64,000 nt of DNA from JAJKIV01 sp036274195 (GTDB lineage: Bacteria; Gemmatimonadota; Gemmatimonadetes; Gemmatimonadales; Gemmatimonadaceae), in NCBI GenBank assembly GCA_036274195.1, contig DASUGD010000400.1, forward strand, positions 20,789 to 84,788, read 5' to 3'. Below the pieces are notes generated by a model. It saw only the letters and a program-made list of their open reading frames with translations, did no database searches and was not told the DNA's origin. Made by a program: the position numbers and the translations under genes. Below are positions 26,582 to 36,545 of the stretch, in pieces; the stretch's first letter is position 1; each line of letters starts with the position of its first letter.

Positions 26582-29297
26582 CCCGAACAGCCCAAACAGC
26601 GACGCCCAAACACGGGACTGGCGAGCCGAGATCGCCGAGCGTCTCGTGAGCCTTCGGCTGGCGCCCGCGGAAGAAGCCGATCTTGCCGATGAGCTTTCCC
26701 AGCACCTCGAGGACCGGTTCCGCGAGCTTCGCGTTCGCGGAATGGGCGACACGGAGGCGAGGCGCCTGGTGCTCGAGGAGCTGGACGGAGAAGGAAGTCT
26801 CGCCTCGAGGCTTCGGGACGTCGTTCGGGGCGGGAGCGTGCCGGCAGCACTGGGCGCACCGACGCGCGGCACCGTGCTGGGGCGGCTGCGCCAGGACGCG
26901 CGCTACGCGATGCGAACGATGCGCCGGGCGCCGGGGTTCACGGCGGTCGTCGTGCTCACGTTGGCGTTAGGTATCGGCGCCGCGACGACGATCTTCAGCG
27001 TCGTCAACGGCGTTCTGCTCACCCCATTGCCGTATAAAGACCCGCAGCAGCTGGTGGTGTTCTACGGTACGTCGCCCGAAAAGCAGTTGCCCGAGGTGAG
27101 CTTCCCATCGGGGCTATTTGTCGCAGTTCGCGAAAAAAGCCGGGCGTTCACCAACATGGCGGCCTTCGACCGGCCGGGGTTCACCCTCACGGGGAAGGGC
27201 GATCCCGTTCGTGTGGATGCGGCGATGGTCTCGGAGGATTTCTTCCGCGTGTTCCGGACCGGACCGCTCGTGGGCCGGACCTTCGTCGCCGGTGAGCACC
27301 GGCCCGAGAACACCACCGTGAGCGTGATCAGCTTCGGGCTCTGGCAGCGGATGTTCGGAGGAGACCCGAAGATCGTCGGTCGCGTGATCAAGCTGAATGG
27401 CAATCCGTCGACGATCGTGGGGGTGATGCCGCGCGAGTTCGCGATGCCCGAACGCACCGATGTGTGGCTGCCGCTGTCGCTCGACCCCGCACTCTTCAAC
27501 TGCTGGTGTCTCGACATGGTCGGGCGCATGAAGCCGGGCATCAGCACCGACCAGGCGAAGCGGGACCTCATTGCCACGGTCGACGCGTTCACGCTCTCGC
27601 GCCACGACGTCTTCCCCGACGCGAAGCCCGAGGATCACGCGAAGATCGTTGTCGTGCCGCTCGTGAATCGGATCGCGGGCGACCTTCGCACGCCGCTGCT
27701 CGTCCTCATCACCGCGGTCGGCGTCGTACTGCTCATCGCGTGCGCCAACATCGCGAACCTGCTGCTGGCGCGCGCATCGGTTCGCAATCGCGAGATGGCT
27801 GTGCGATGCTGCCTTGGCGCGAGCCCTCGTCGAATTGCAACGCAGCTGTTGACGGAGAGCGCGATGCTGGCCGGGGCGGGCGCTGCGCTGGGGCTCGTGC
27901 TGGCCGCCGTGGCGCTCAGACTCCTCCGACGGTTGCCCGAAGGGCAGATCCCGCGAATCGACCACGTGCGGGTCGACCCGATCGTCGTGCTGTTCGCGGT
28001 CGGCGTGACCGTGGCGTGTGTGCTGCTGTTCGGGCTGGTGCCGGCCTTTCGCGCTGCACGCGTCGACCTCCAGACCAACCTGAAGGACGGCGCGCGCGGT
28101 TCCGCGTCAGGCGGCGCGCGACGCGTGAGCAACGCGTTCGTCGTCATTCAGTTTGCGCTGTCGCTGGTGCTGCTGGCCGGGTCCGGACTGCTCCTCAAGA
28201 GCTTTCAGCGGCTTATCTCCGTGGATCCGGGATTTCGCGCCGAAAACGTTCTCGTGGCGCGGCTGCAGACGCCGTATCCACGTTATGAAAACTCGCAGGT
28301 CGTCCGCGGCTTCTACGATCGTGTGCTCGAGCGGGTGGCCGCGATTCCGGGCGTGCGTGCGGTTGGGCTGACGCAGAGCGCACCATTCACGCGGGGGAAC
28401 CCCCAGTCAAACGTGATCGCCGAGGGTAAGGAGCCGAAGCCGGGTGAGCCGGTGGTCGTCTCGAACGTTCGCACCATCACGCCCGGCTTCTTCGACGCGA
28501 TGGGGACGCCGATCCTGAAGGGCCGTTCATTCCGCGCGAGCGACGGGCCAGACGCGCCACGGGTTGCCATCGTGGACGAGCGATTCGCGCGACACTACTG
28601 GCCGAACGGGGAAGCGGTCGGCAAGCACATCAGCCCGCAGGGCGACACGAGCGCCGGACATTGGCGAACAATCATCGGGGTCGTACCTAACGTGCGTCAC
28701 GCCAGTCTCGGCGAGGATCCGAGCCTGCAGGTCTACGAGTCGTTCGCCCAGCAGACGGCGTGGTCGGTGTACCTGATCGTTCGGAGCGCGCGAGACCCGC
28801 GGGCACTCGTGTCGGCGATTCGCGCGCAGGTGGCGGCCGTCGATCCGGAGATCCCGTTGTACGGGATTCGGACCATGGAGGAGGCCGTGTCACGCTCCCT
28901 CCTCACCCGGCGCCTAACGAACGGGCTGCTGGCGGCCTTCGCGACGGCGGCGTTTCTGCTGGCTGCCATCGGGATCTACGGGGTGATCTCGATCGGCGTT
29001 GCCGGGCGCATGCGAGAATTCGGGGTTCGCATCGCGCTTGGCGCGAAGCCGGGGAACGTCCTCCAGCTCGTGCTGCAGGAAGGTGTCTGGCTGGCTGGTG
29101 CCGGTATCGCCTTGGGTCTCCTCGGAGCGGTGTCGGTCGTGCGGTTCCTGCGGTCGCTGCTGTTCGGTGTGAGCGCGTTCGACGTGCCCACGTTCGTTGC
29201 GGCGACAACGGTGCTCGCGCTCGTGGCGATCGTTGCGTGTCTGATTCCGGCGCGACGGGCTACCCGTGTCGCTCCGGCTGTCGTGCTTCGCGAGTGA
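26574..29297 (+). CDS. ABC transporter permease, ADOP type with N-terminal helical extension
   Basis: A 907-residue permease. The first 100 residues are a soluble helical extension (APAEEADLADELSQHLEDRF...TEARRLVLEELDGE) typical of ADOP proteins encoded next to PadR. The permease begins DARYAMRTMRRAPGFTAVVVL, has a first FtsX module with ACANIANLLLARASVRNREMAVRCCLGAS, a duplicated periplasmic core, and a C-terminal FtsX module with MREFGVRIALGAKPGNVLQL ending LIPARRATRVAPAVVLRE. It overlaps padR by 8 nt. Function is presumed efflux under PadR control; substrate unknown. Confidence 0.92.
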   Translation: MRDPNSPNSDAQTRDWRAEIAERLVSLRLAPAEEADLADELSQHLEDRFRELRVRGMGDTEARRLVLEELDGEGSLASRLRDVVRGGSVPAALGAPTRGTVLGRLRQDARYAMRTMRRAPGFTAVVVLTLALGIGAATTIFSVVNGVLLTPLPYKDPQQLVVFYGTSPEKQLPEVSFPSGLFVAVREKSRAFTNMAAFDRPGFTLTGKGDPVRVDAAMVSEDFFRVFRTGPLVGRTFVAGEHRPENTTVSVISFGLWQRMFGGDPKIVGRVIKLNGNPSTIVGVMPREFAMPERTDVWLPLSLDPALFNCWCLDMVGRMKPGISTDQAKRDLIATVDAFTLSRHDVFPDAKPEDHAKIVVVPLVNRIAGDLRTPLLVLITAVGVVLLIACANIANLLLARASVRNREMAVRCCLGASPRRIATQLLTESAMLAGAGAALGLVLAAVALRLLRRLPEGQIPRIDHVRVDPIVVLFAVGVTVACVLLFGLVPAFRAARVDLQTNLKDGARGSASGGARRVSNAFVVIQFALSLVLLAGSGLLLKSFQRLISVDPGFRAENVLVARLQTPYPRYENSQVVRGFYDRVLERVAAIPGVRAVGLTQSAPFTRGNPQSNVIAEGKEPKPGEPVVVSNVRTITPGFFDAMGTPILKGRSFRASDGPDAPRVAIVDERFARHYWPNGEAVGKHISPQGDTSAGHWRTIIGVVPNVRHASLGEDPSLQVYESFAQQTAWSVYLIVRSARDPRALVSAIRAQVAAVDPEIPLYGIRTMEEAVSRSLLTRRLTNGLLAAFATAAFLLAAIGIYGVISIGVAGRMREFGVRIALGAKPGNVLQLVLQEGVWLAGAGIALGLLGAVSVVRFLRSLLFGVSAFDVPTFVAATTVLALVAIVACLIPARRATRVAPAVVLRE

Positions 29298-29427
29298 ACG
29301 GGCCTGCGGACCCACGAACGCTGTGGCCGCTGGCGGCGCTTCGCGCCGGCGCTGGGAACGCTGTACTGCGTCGGCAGGCCGGCTGCTGTCGCCTGCGGGT
29401 GGGAGTCTTTGACGACTGCAGCTCGAC

Positions 29428-29799
29428 TTAAGGGCTCTCAGCATTCGGCGAGCTCCAGACGACCCGGCTGCGTTGGCCGAGGTAGGGTTCGACCCGCCGG
29501 GAGTCGACTTCCGCGAGCCGGCACTCGACGGCGAGCGCCCGGATGACATCGCGTTCGACGAGATCGCGCAGGATGGGGTCCGCCTCGCCGAGCAGGCGCT
29601 CGAGGGCGTAGAAGAAGCGTGAGGTTTCGGCGACGCGACCCGCGGTGAGCAGCGACACTACGTGCGCCCGGAACGCCGCGAGAAAATCAGCGTCGCCGGG
29701 CGGTGAGGTGGGCGAGTACGCGCGCCGATGCGCGTCCCATTCCGTAGCGAACGACGGAAGCGTGCCCGCAAGCATCGACTCGAGGTACGACCGCGCCAT
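29428..29799 (-). CDS. Small helical hypothetical protein
   Basis: A 123-residue, mostly helical soluble protein, not assigned with certainty. It contains SMLAGTLPSFATEWDAHR and a helix pair FFYALERLLGEADPILRDLVERDVIRALA. Layout and size recall small immunity-like or DUF7674-type proteins, but this is a weak impression. It sits 18 bases downstream of the PAS kinase on the same strand and may share its transcript. The 130-base gap to the permease at 29297 contains nothing recognisable. Confidence 0.55.
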   Translation of the reverse strand: MARSYLESMLAGTLPSFATEWDAHRRAYSPTSPPGDADFLAAFRAHVVSLLTAGRVAETSRFFYALERLLGEADPILRDLVERDVIRALAVECRLAEVDSRRVEPYLGQRSRVVWSSPNAESP

Positions 29800-29817
29800 G
29801 ACGCCTCGTCCCGATGC

Positions 29818-31095
29818 CTAACGGGCGTGGTCGGAGGCGGCTTGGGTCTCCGCATCGGTCGCGGCGTTTGCCCGCCTCAGGGAGACCGTGAACGCCGAGC
29901 CCTTTCCCATGGTGCTCTCCACCGCGAGGTCACCCTGCATCCCGCGGGCGAGATCCCGGCTGATCGCCAGCCCGAGTCCGACTCCCTCACGCGGGTTTCC
30001 CAAGGTGCGGTCGAGTTGGACGAACGGCTCGAAGATGTCCGTGATCCGGTCCGCCGGGATACCGGGGCCGTCGTCCCGGACGCTGATGAGAACGTGGTGA
30101 TCCGCCACGTCGCAGCGCACCGACACGTGACCGCCCGGCTGGGTGAACTTCACCGCATTCGACACGAGGTTGAGCAGGATCTGCTCGAGCTTCGAGGCGT
30201 CGGCAAGCGCACGCACCGTGGGTGGGCAGGGCTCGAGCGTGAAGGTGATCTGCTTCGCGGCGGCCTGCGGGGCAATCATGGCGGAAGCGGTATCGAGGAC
30301 GGAGCTCAATGGCACCGGCCCGATCTCGTAGGTGACGGCTCCCGCCTCCAGGCGGCTGAAGTTCAGTATGTCGTTGATGAGGCTCAGCAGATGCTGCTGG
30401 CTGCGCTGAATGCGCGCGAGGTCGCCGGACTGTTCCGCGGTGAGCGGACCTCGCACGCCGAGCATCAGCAGCTGCACGTAGCCGGCGATCGCGTTGAGTG
30501 GCGTTCGGAGCTCGTGCGACATGGCGGCGAGGAACTCTGCCTTCGTGCGGTTGGCGACATCGGCCTCGTTGCGGCGACGCTCGATCTCCTCGGCCTGGCG
30601 CCGCGTTCGGTCGAGCAGATCCGCCAGCTCGGCCGACCGCATCTCGGCGGCGCGGCGCAGCGCTTCCTCGGACGCAATGCGGCGAGCGTCTTCCACCGCC
30701 TTCAGCTCGGTCTCGCGGCGCTGCGTGAGATCACGGGTGACCTTCGCGAACCCGACGAGCTCACCGTCCGCCCCCCGCAACGCGGTGATCACGACGTTCG
30801 CCCAGAACTGGGTGCCGTCTTTTCGGACCCGCCACCCCTCGTCCTCGAGACGCCCGACCTCCGCCGCGATCTCGAGCTCGATCTGCGGCTTGCGTGCCGC
30901 GAGATCCTCGGGTGGGTAGAACACGGAAAAGTGCTTGCCGACGATCTCCGCGGCGGTGTAGCCCTTGAATCGCTGGGCGCCCGGATTCCAGCTCACGACG
31001 TACCCGTTGGGATCGAGCGCAAAGATCGCGTAATCCTTGACGCTCTCTACCAGCAGGCGATAGAGCTCAGTGGTCGTGATCGAGAGTTGAGTCAC
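29818..31095 (-). CDS. Soluble PAS-domain sensor histidine kinase
   Basis: A 425-residue cytosolic kinase without membrane helices. A PAS domain (about 10-130) has VKDYAIFALDPNGYVVSWNPG and a PAC-like end GELVGFAKVTRDLTQR. A charged coiled-coil linker (about 130-185) leads to the H-box SHELRTPLNAIAGYVQLL (His194). The ATPase domain has NLVSNAVKF, RDDGPGIP and GVGLGLAIS. The HisKA block closely resembles that of the kinase at 2773-5031. No response regulator is adjacent. It lies 22 bases downstream of the GNAT gene on the same strand. Confidence 0.88.
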   Translation of the reverse strand: MTQLSITTTELYRLLVESVKDYAIFALDPNGYVVSWNPGAQRFKGYTAAEIVGKHFSVFYPPEDLAARKPQIELEIAAEVGRLEDEGWRVRKDGTQFWANVVITALRGADGELVGFAKVTRDLTQRRETELKAVEDARRIASEEALRRAAEMRSAELADLLDRTRRQAEEIERRRNEADVANRTKAEFLAAMSHELRTPLNAIAGYVQLLMLGVRGPLTAEQSGDLARIQRSQQHLLSLINDILNFSRLEAGAVTYEIGPVPLSSVLDTASAMIAPQAAAKQITFTLEPCPPTVRALADASKLEQILLNLVSNAVKFTQPGGHVSVRCDVADHHVLISVRDDGPGIPADRITDIFEPFVQLDRTLGNPREGVGLGLAISRDLARGMQGDLAVESTMGKGSAFTVSLRRANAATDAETQAASDHAR

Positions 31096-31117
31096 CGCCA
31101 GTCAGTTCCCTGGCCGT

Positions 31118-31606
31118 TCATAAGGCGAGGAGGTATCGGCATTTGCGCTCGCTTCCAGGCGCGAACACATCGCTGTCACGCGGCACGTCGACGGTGTCTA
31201 TCAGCTCGGCACCGAGCCGCTCACATGTCCGTCGCGACGGCCAGTTGTCCGGGTTACACGTGATCCACAGCTCGTGGAACCCGTGGCGACGTGCCAGCGG
31301 CAATATCAATCGGCACGATCGCTCCGCAAGCCGGTTGCCGCGATACGCCGGGGACACCTCATACCCCAGATGGCCTGCATACCGCTCGATGGTATGCGTG
31401 GTCCCCACGCGAAATCCGAGCCGGCCGACGGCGTGATCGACGCCGTCAAGGCGCATCGCGAACCGATAGGCGGGGACCCAACCGCGCGCGGGGTTTTCCG
31501 GCTCGCGCGCCCGCAACTCGAGCCAGAGGTCCCGGTCGCGCATCGGCGCGACGTCCTCGAGCAGAGTCGTACTGATGATGGCCGGACGATTTTGCGTTGT
31601 CGCCAT
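31118..31606 (-). CDS. GNAT-family N-acetyltransferase
   Basis: A 162-residue acetyltransferase. The acetyl-CoA-binding motif A is visible as GHLGYEVSPAYRGNRLAERSCRLIL, with the R/Q-x-x-G-x-G/A-type loop given by RGNRLA, followed by the Asn of CNPDNWPSRRTCERLGA typical of Rim-like and protein N-acetyltransferases. ATG 31606 (MATTQNRP) was chosen over an in-frame start four codons upstream. Substrate cannot be inferred. It is the first gene of the leftward group with the PAS kinase. Confidence 0.85.
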   Translation of the reverse strand: MATTQNRPAIISTTLLEDVAPMRDRDLWLELRAREPENPARGWVPAYRFAMRLDGVDHAVGRLGFRVGTTHTIERYAGHLGYEVSPAYRGNRLAERSCRLILPLARRHGFHELWITCNPDNWPSRRTCERLGAELIDTVDVPRDSDVFAPGSERKCRYLLAL

Positions 31607-31696
31607 GCCGCCCCTCACTGCTTCGCCGGTGGCGAGTGTCGTACAGAAAGATACGGGCGGCGCAGGTGAAGTGCTTGGGAAGCGGACCGTCGGCCT

Positions 31697-31736
31697 GTCC
31701 TTCCGGGCGCGGCGCGAGCGCCGCGCCCGGAAGGAC
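31697..31736. terminator. 18-bp GC-rich stem-loop downstream of the SusD gene
   Basis: A perfect 18-bp stem whose left arm is GTCCTTCCGGGCGCGGCG, with a CGAG tetraloop, lies six bases past the end of the SusD gene. No T-run follows, but stem length and position make it the likely end of the SusC/SusD transcript. Confidence 0.7.
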
Positions 31737-31742
31737 GAACCG

Positions 31743-33068
31743 CTAGTACCCCGGATTCTGAGTCAGGCCGGTCGACACGATCAACTCGCGGGCCGGTATC
31801 GGGTAGAGTTGCTGGAACGCGCGGTCCGGCGACAAGCCGAGTACATCCATCGCCCGCCCGGTGCGAACCAGGTCAGGCCAACGATCGCCCTCGAGCGCGA
31901 GCTCGAGCCGTCGCTCGTTCCAGATCGCATTCAGCACGTCGGTCTGCGTCGTGACGTCCGTCCCGAGCACATGCGGATCGAGCCCGGCCCTAACGCGAAT
32001 CGCGTTGTACTCGGTCACCGCTTCCGACAGCCGATTCAGACGAGCGAGCGCCTCGGCCTTGTTGAGGATCACCTCGGCGTAGCGGATCACGTGCAGGTCC
32101 TCGGCGCCGATGGTCGTCGGGAACTTCGTGCCCTCGTAGTCCCCGTCGTCCTCGCCGACGGTGAGGTCGCGCCGCAGGTCCGAGTCCGAGTAGGCCGAGT
32201 ACAGGTCTGCCGTCGGTGCCACTTCCCAGCGGCCGTCGAAGAGGTAGTAGTAGCCCATCTCGTTGAACTCGACCGCGGTGAAGCTCACGCGGAAGATGTC
32301 CTCGGGCGTGTCGGTTCCCTCGTCGGTGAACAGGTCCCCGAAACTGGGAGCGAGCACGTAGCCCATCGCCCCGACGGCGTTCGCGGCGTCGAGCGCGCCC
32401 TGCCAGTCTTCCTTGTAGAGCAGGACTCGCGAGCGCAGCGCCCGCACGGCGCCGAGCGATGCCTGACGCGGCTGTTTGTCCGTCGTCATGAGCTGCTCGG
32501 CCTGCGTCAGGTCCTGCAGGATCTGCGTGTACACGTCCGCTTTCGGGGTGCGCGTCAACGCGGCGGCTTCGGCCGGGCTGTTGAGCGGCTCGAGCGGCAT
32601 GGGCACGTCGCCCCAGAGCTTGACGAGGTTGTGGTAGTGGAGCGCGCGGAGGAAATGCGCCTCACCGAGGATCTGGTCACGTTCCTTGTCGGTGAGCCCG
32701 GGAACGTTAGGCACCTTCTGCAGGATGAGGTTCACCCGCGCGATGGCGTCGTAGATCGCGATCCAGGTATCCGTGACCGCGGTGTTGTCGGCCTGGAGCT
32801 GGTTGCGGTCGACCTGGCCAAGGAACTGGAAGGTGCCCACGTGCTCGGCGTTGTCGGCAGACAGGTCGCCCAACATCTCGATGCCGAGCCCGTAGTAGTC
32901 GAGGCTCTGCAACGCGTCATAGGCGCCCACGAGCGCGGCACGCGCGGTGGACGCGTCAACGATCACCTGCTCGGCGGGAACGTGGTCGGCAGGCTGGGTG
33001 GTCAGGGTGGAGTCGCAGCCGGCGGCGGCGATGAGGAGCGCGGCCGGCATCAGGAAGCGAAGTCGCAT
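31743..33068 (-). CDS. SusD/RagB-family nutrient-binding lipoprotein
   Basis: A 441-residue outer-membrane lipoprotein that partners SusC in glycan or peptide uptake. The signal peptide ends in a lipobox, LLIAAAGC, at about residue 18. SusD features are present: early TPR-like helices (ARAALVGAYDALQSLDYYG), the ILGEAHFLRALHYHNLVKLWGDVP block, and the C-terminal VIRYAEVILNKAEALARLN and IWNERRLELALEGDRWPDLVR motifs. The acidic surface loops could bind cationic or metal-containing ligands, but the substrate is unknown. It follows the SusC gene by 44 bases on the same strand. Length is at the short end for the family. Confidence 0.92.
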   Translation of the reverse strand: MRLRFLMPAALLIAAAGCDSTLTTQPADHVPAEQVIVDASTARAALVGAYDALQSLDYYGLGIEMLGDLSADNAEHVGTFQFLGQVDRNQLQADNTAVTDTWIAIYDAIARVNLILQKVPNVPGLTDKERDQILGEAHFLRALHYHNLVKLWGDVPMPLEPLNSPAEAAALTRTPKADVYTQILQDLTQAEQLMTTDKQPRQASLGAVRALRSRVLLYKEDWQGALDAANAVGAMGYVLAPSFGDLFTDEGTDTPEDIFRVSFTAVEFNEMGYYYLFDGRWEVAPTADLYSAYSDSDLRRDLTVGEDDGDYEGTKFPTTIGAEDLHVIRYAEVILNKAEALARLNRLSEAVTEYNAIRVRAGLDPHVLGTDVTTQTDVLNAIWNERRLELALEGDRWPDLVRTGRAMDVLGLSPDRAFQQLYPIPARELIVSTGLTQNPGY

Positions 33069-33112
33069 GATCTCGAGTGGAGTTGAAGGGTTCACGTTGG
33101 CCGGGATGCCGG

Positions 33113-36100
33113 TCACCAGCCAGCGCTGATACCGAGGGTGAACGTCCGCGGGAGCGGGTACGCGTAGTAGTCGGTGCCGATGATGACGTTCGCATCGGAG
33201 CCCGCGCTGTTCACGTCGGGGTTGTAGCCCGAGTACTTGGTGAACGTGTGGAGGTTGCGGCCGGACACGTAGAGCCGCGCGTTGTCGAGCCGCGCCCTGG
33301 ACGCGATACTTGCCGGGACCCGCCAGCCTAACGTGATCTCGCCGATCCGCAGGTACGACCCGTCCTCGATGAACCGGCTCGAGATGGCGTCCGCGCCCGA
33401 GACGCAGTCGTAGCTCATGCGCGGGACGTCGGTGATGTCGCCGGGCTTCTGCCAGCGGCGCATCACGTCGGCGAACTTGTTGTCGTACGTGCACGCGCCG
33501 TCGTCGGCGAAGATGCGCATCATGTTGAACACGTCGTTCCCCTGGCTGAACTGGAGGAACGTGTTCAGCTCGAAATCCTTGAGCGTGAACGTGTTCGTGA
33601 AGCCGCCGAAGTAGTTCGGGTGCGGGTTGCCGACGATCATCCGGTCGTTGGCGGTAATCTCCCCGTCACCGTCGACGTCGCGAAGGATCGCGTCGCCGGT
33701 CTGCGGGTCCACGCCGTCGAACTTGTACATGAAGAACGAGCCTAACGGCTTGCCGACCTGGGCGATGCTGGTCTCGCGGCCGTTGATGCCGGTCGTGAAC
33801 GGCTGTCCGTTGAAGAGCGACGTGACCTCGTTGCGGTTGAAGGTCATCGTCAGGATGCTTCGCCAGGTGAAGCCGTTCGCGCCGCCGAGCTGGATGTTGG
33901 TCGTGTTGAGCCCGAGGTCGAGGCCCTTGTTCTGGACGTCGCCGATGTTGCCCCAGTACGTGGTGAATCCGGTCGTCGACGCGATCGGGCGCTGCACGAG
34001 CAGGTCCGACGTCTTGCGCAGGTAGTAGTCCGCGGTGAGGCTCACGCGGCCGTTGAAGAACAGCAGGTCGGCGCCGGTGTCGAACTCGCGAGTGGTCTCC
34101 CACCGCAGATCAGGATTGCCCAGCTGCGAGACCGAGCTGCCGGGCGTGCCGCTGTACGGCGTACCGCTCGCCAGCGCGCGCGCCGCGAAATCGCCGATGC
34201 CCTGGTTGCCGGTCGCACCGTAGCTCGCGCGGAGCTTGAGGTTCATGACCTTCTGGAGCCCGCGCGCGAACGACTCATCGGAGAGGATCCAGCCGATCGA
34301 CGCCGCCGGGAAGAGGCCGTAGCGGTTGTCCTCGCCGAAGCGCGACGAGCCGTCCGCCCGCACGCTGGCCGAGAGCAGGTAACGGTCCTTGAGCGACCAG
34401 TCGGCGCGAGAAAAGAAGCCGATGAGGTTGTTGCTCGTCTGCGAGCCGTCGTACTCGGTGACGTTCGCGGCGTTGCGGACGTAGGTCTTGAAACCGCTGG
34501 TGAAGCCTTCACCGCGAATGAAGTTGAGCGTGCTCTTGTTGTATTCGACGCTCGCGCCGCCGACGATGGACAGGTGGTTGTTCGGCGCGGACAGCGCCTC
34601 GTACGTGGCAAAGCCTTCGGTGAGGTACTTCGAGGCACCGGTGTGGCCCGACTTACCGACGCCCGCCGCGCTGGCCGCGTACGTGCGGTCGACCTGCGGC
34701 GACTCCCACTGTGTTTCATCGAGCCCGAGCACGTCGAACCCGGCGCGTCCCGTTAGGCGAAGCCTGCTCGCCAGCTGGTAGTTCGCCTCGAGGTTCCCGA
34801 ACGCCCGCATCGTTTCCAGGTCGGTGGAGTTGAGGTTCGCGAGCGCGACGGGGTTCGAGTAGCGAAGACCTTCGGCGCGGCCGGCGTAGCTGCCGTCGGC
34901 GCGGAACACCGGTCGCATGGGCTGCATGCCGAGCGCGTTCGTCACCACACCATCGAGGCTGCCGTCGCCCTCGATCCGCTCGTTGTCCTCGCGACCGAGG
35001 CCGAGCGACGTGCGCAGGGTGAGCTTGCTGGTGGCGGTGAAGTCGAGGTTCGTCCGCGCCGCGCCGCGCCGATAGCGCGAGCCAATGACGATGCCCTGCT
35101 GGTCGAAGTACGACCCGGAGAGGTAGTAGGCGGTTCGCTCGCTGCCGCCCGTCACGCCGAGCTGCAGGTCGCGCACGGGCGCGCTGCGGAACACGGCTTT
35201 CTGCCAGTCATAGCTCTGGGCGTCATCGACACCGGGCTCGAAGTCGTAGTCGCTCGGGTCGTAGCCGTCGTTCTTCGCGCTCTCGTTGAAGATCTCGACG
35301 TACTGCTTCGCGTCGAGCATCGGAATCGTTTCCGGTGCATTCTGCCATCCGTTGTAGCCGCTGAACGTGATGCGCGTCTTCCCGGCGCGTCCGCGTTTCG
35401 TGGTGATCATCACGACACCGTTCGAGCCGCGGGAGCCGTAGATCGCGGCGGCGGCGGCATCCTTCAGGATGTCGATCGTCTCGACCTCGTCCGGGTTGAT
35501 GCCCGTGACGGCCGTAACGTCCTGGCCGCCCAGGCCGAGCTGCGAGTAGTTCTCCTGGATGATCGGAACGCCGTCGACGACGTAGAGCGGTTGGTTGCCG
35601 GCGTTGATGGACGCCGGACCGCGCACGCGTACGGAGATGCCGTTGCCGGGGTTGCCGGCGTTCTGCATCACCTGAACACCGGGGGCCTTGCCCTGGAGCG
35701 CGGCATCGACACCTGCCGTGGGTGTGTTCGCGATCTCCGTTGCGGTGACGGACGCGATCGCGCTGCTGACGTTCTGGCGGCTCGATGTGCCGTAGCCGAC
35801 CACGACGACCTCGGAGAGCGTACGGGCGACCGCGACGAGCGCGAAGTCGGCCGTGGCGGTCGCGCCGGCGGTGACGGCGACGCGTACGTCACTGGGCGTG
35901 AACCCGATACGTTGTGCGCGGACCGTGACGGTGCCGGGGGGAACGTTGCGAATCGTGTATTCGCCGGCGTCGTTCGTGAGCGCGCCGATCTGCGTGCCGA
36001 CGACGGTGACTTGCGCGCCGGACACGGGGCGTCGACTCTGCGTCGCGGAGTCGGTGGCCAGCACGGTGCCCCTGATCGACCCTGTTTGGGCCTGCGCGTC

Positions 36101-36172
36101 GGCGGCGATCCCCAAGCCGCCGAGCGCGATGAGACAGAAGGTCGCGCAACGTAGTGGACGTGCGAGATGCAT
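33113..36172 (-). CDS. SusC/RagA-type TonB-dependent outer-membrane transporter
   Basis: A 1019-residue TonB-dependent transporter. After the signal peptide (to about AQAQ, residue 29) there is a carboxypeptidase-regulatory-like domain (SIRGTVLATDSATQSRRPVSG), a TonB-box-like LSEVVVVGYGT, the plug (SSAIASVTATEIANTPTAG, GNQPLYVVDGVPI, IDILKDAAAAAIYGSRG SNGVVMITTK signature in two parts) and a long beta-barrel ending in FTLGISAGW. The YGSRGSNGVV block is the SusC-specific signature. It energises uptake of large ligands through TonB, with the SusD lipoprotein acting as lid. No glycosidase or sensor is adjacent to reveal the substrate. Confidence 0.95.
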   Translation of the reverse strand: MHLARPLRCATFCLIALGGLGIAADAQAQTGSIRGTVLATDSATQSRRPVSGAQVTVVGTQIGALTNDAGEYTIRNVPPGTVTVRAQRIGFTPSDVRVAVTAGATATADFALVAVARTLSEVVVVGYGTSSRQNVSSAIASVTATEIANTPTAGVDAALQGKAPGVQVMQNAGNPGNGISVRVRGPASINAGNQPLYVVDGVPIIQENYSQLGLGGQDVTAVTGINPDEVETIDILKDAAAAAIYGSRGSNGVVMITTKRGRAGKTRITFSGYNGWQNAPETIPMLDAKQYVEIFNESAKNDGYDPSDYDFEPGVDDAQSYDWQKAVFRSAPVRDLQLGVTGGSERTAYYLSGSYFDQQGIVIGSRYRRGAARTNLDFTATSKLTLRTSLGLGREDNERIEGDGSLDGVVTNALGMQPMRPVFRADGSYAGRAEGLRYSNPVALANLNSTDLETMRAFGNLEANYQLASRLRLTGRAGFDVLGLDETQWESPQVDRTYAASAAGVGKSGHTGASKYLTEGFATYEALSAPNNHLSIVGGASVEYNKSTLNFIRGEGFTSGFKTYVRNAANVTEYDGSQTSNNLIGFFSRADWSLKDRYLLSASVRADGSSRFGEDNRYGLFPAASIGWILSDESFARGLQKVMNLKLRASYGATGNQGIGDFAARALASGTPYSGTPGSSVSQLGNPDLRWETTREFDTGADLLFFNGRVSLTADYYLRKTSDLLVQRPIASTTGFTTYWGNIGDVQNKGLDLGLNTTNIQLGGANGFTWRSILTMTFNRNEVTSLFNGQPFTTGINGRETSIAQVGKPLGSFFMYKFDGVDPQTGDAILRDVDGDGEITANDRMIVGNPHPNYFGGFTNTFTLKDFELNTFLQFSQGNDVFNMMRIFADDGACTYDNKFADVMRRWQKPGDITDVPRMSYDCVSGADAISSRFIEDGSYLRIGEITLGWRVPASIASRARLDNARLYVSGRNLHTFTKYSGYNPDVNSAGSDANVIIGTDYYAYPLPRTFTLGISAGW

Positions 36173-36545
36173 GAATCCTCCATGGTGAAAGTCAGACGCG
36201 ACCGGTCGAGACGAGACGGCCGGTCGTGAGGCGGGAGGCGGTTCGCGGAATTCCGCGCGCTATGTTCGGGGTCGGTGGGCGGTGGGTCAAGGTAGACCAG
36301 ACCACTTTCCCGTCGGGAACACGTCGGCCGTTAAGCCGGCGCCTCTTGGGGGCGGCTCGGCCATTGACCATCGGCATGAACGTCAGACCACCAGACCGAT
36401 TTGGAGAAACGACCAAACGGAGTGGTGAGGCGCTCAAATTGGTTCGTTGCGGGTCAGAGTCCTGAAGCACCGTTCGAACGCGGCCGCGTTCGAACGGTGT
36501 TTCAGGACTCTGACCTCCAACTCAGCGTTCCATTGCCGGCGCGGG
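36173..36545. promoter_or_regulatory. SusCD upstream region
   Basis: This 373-base region lies between the end of the ADOP permease at 36546 and the SusC start. It contains the 64-bp palindrome described separately. The 36280-36450 stretch has scattered GACCA/TGGTC words and AT-richer patches where the SusCD promoter is likely. No gene was found. Confidence 0.4.
36452..36515. repeat. 64-bp near-perfect palindrome of the REP family
   Basis: Two abutting 32-base arms are reverse complements except for one position that would still pair as G-U in RNA. Arms contain GGTCAGAGTCCTGAA and CACCGTTCGAACGCGG. The outer GGTCAGAGTC matches the core of the palindrome at 12775. It lies 30 bases after the permease stop and could terminate that transcript, but its size and sharing of the core suggest a REP or miniature mobile element. 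Confidence 0.75.

Noticed and set aside
29728..31263. 511-codon frame antisense to the PAS kinase
   Set aside because: No domain; the reverse strand encodes a complete kinase.
31575..33086. 503-codon frame antisense to SusD
   Set aside because: Val/Arg/Glu/Asp-rich product without family; SusD on the other strand is unambiguous.
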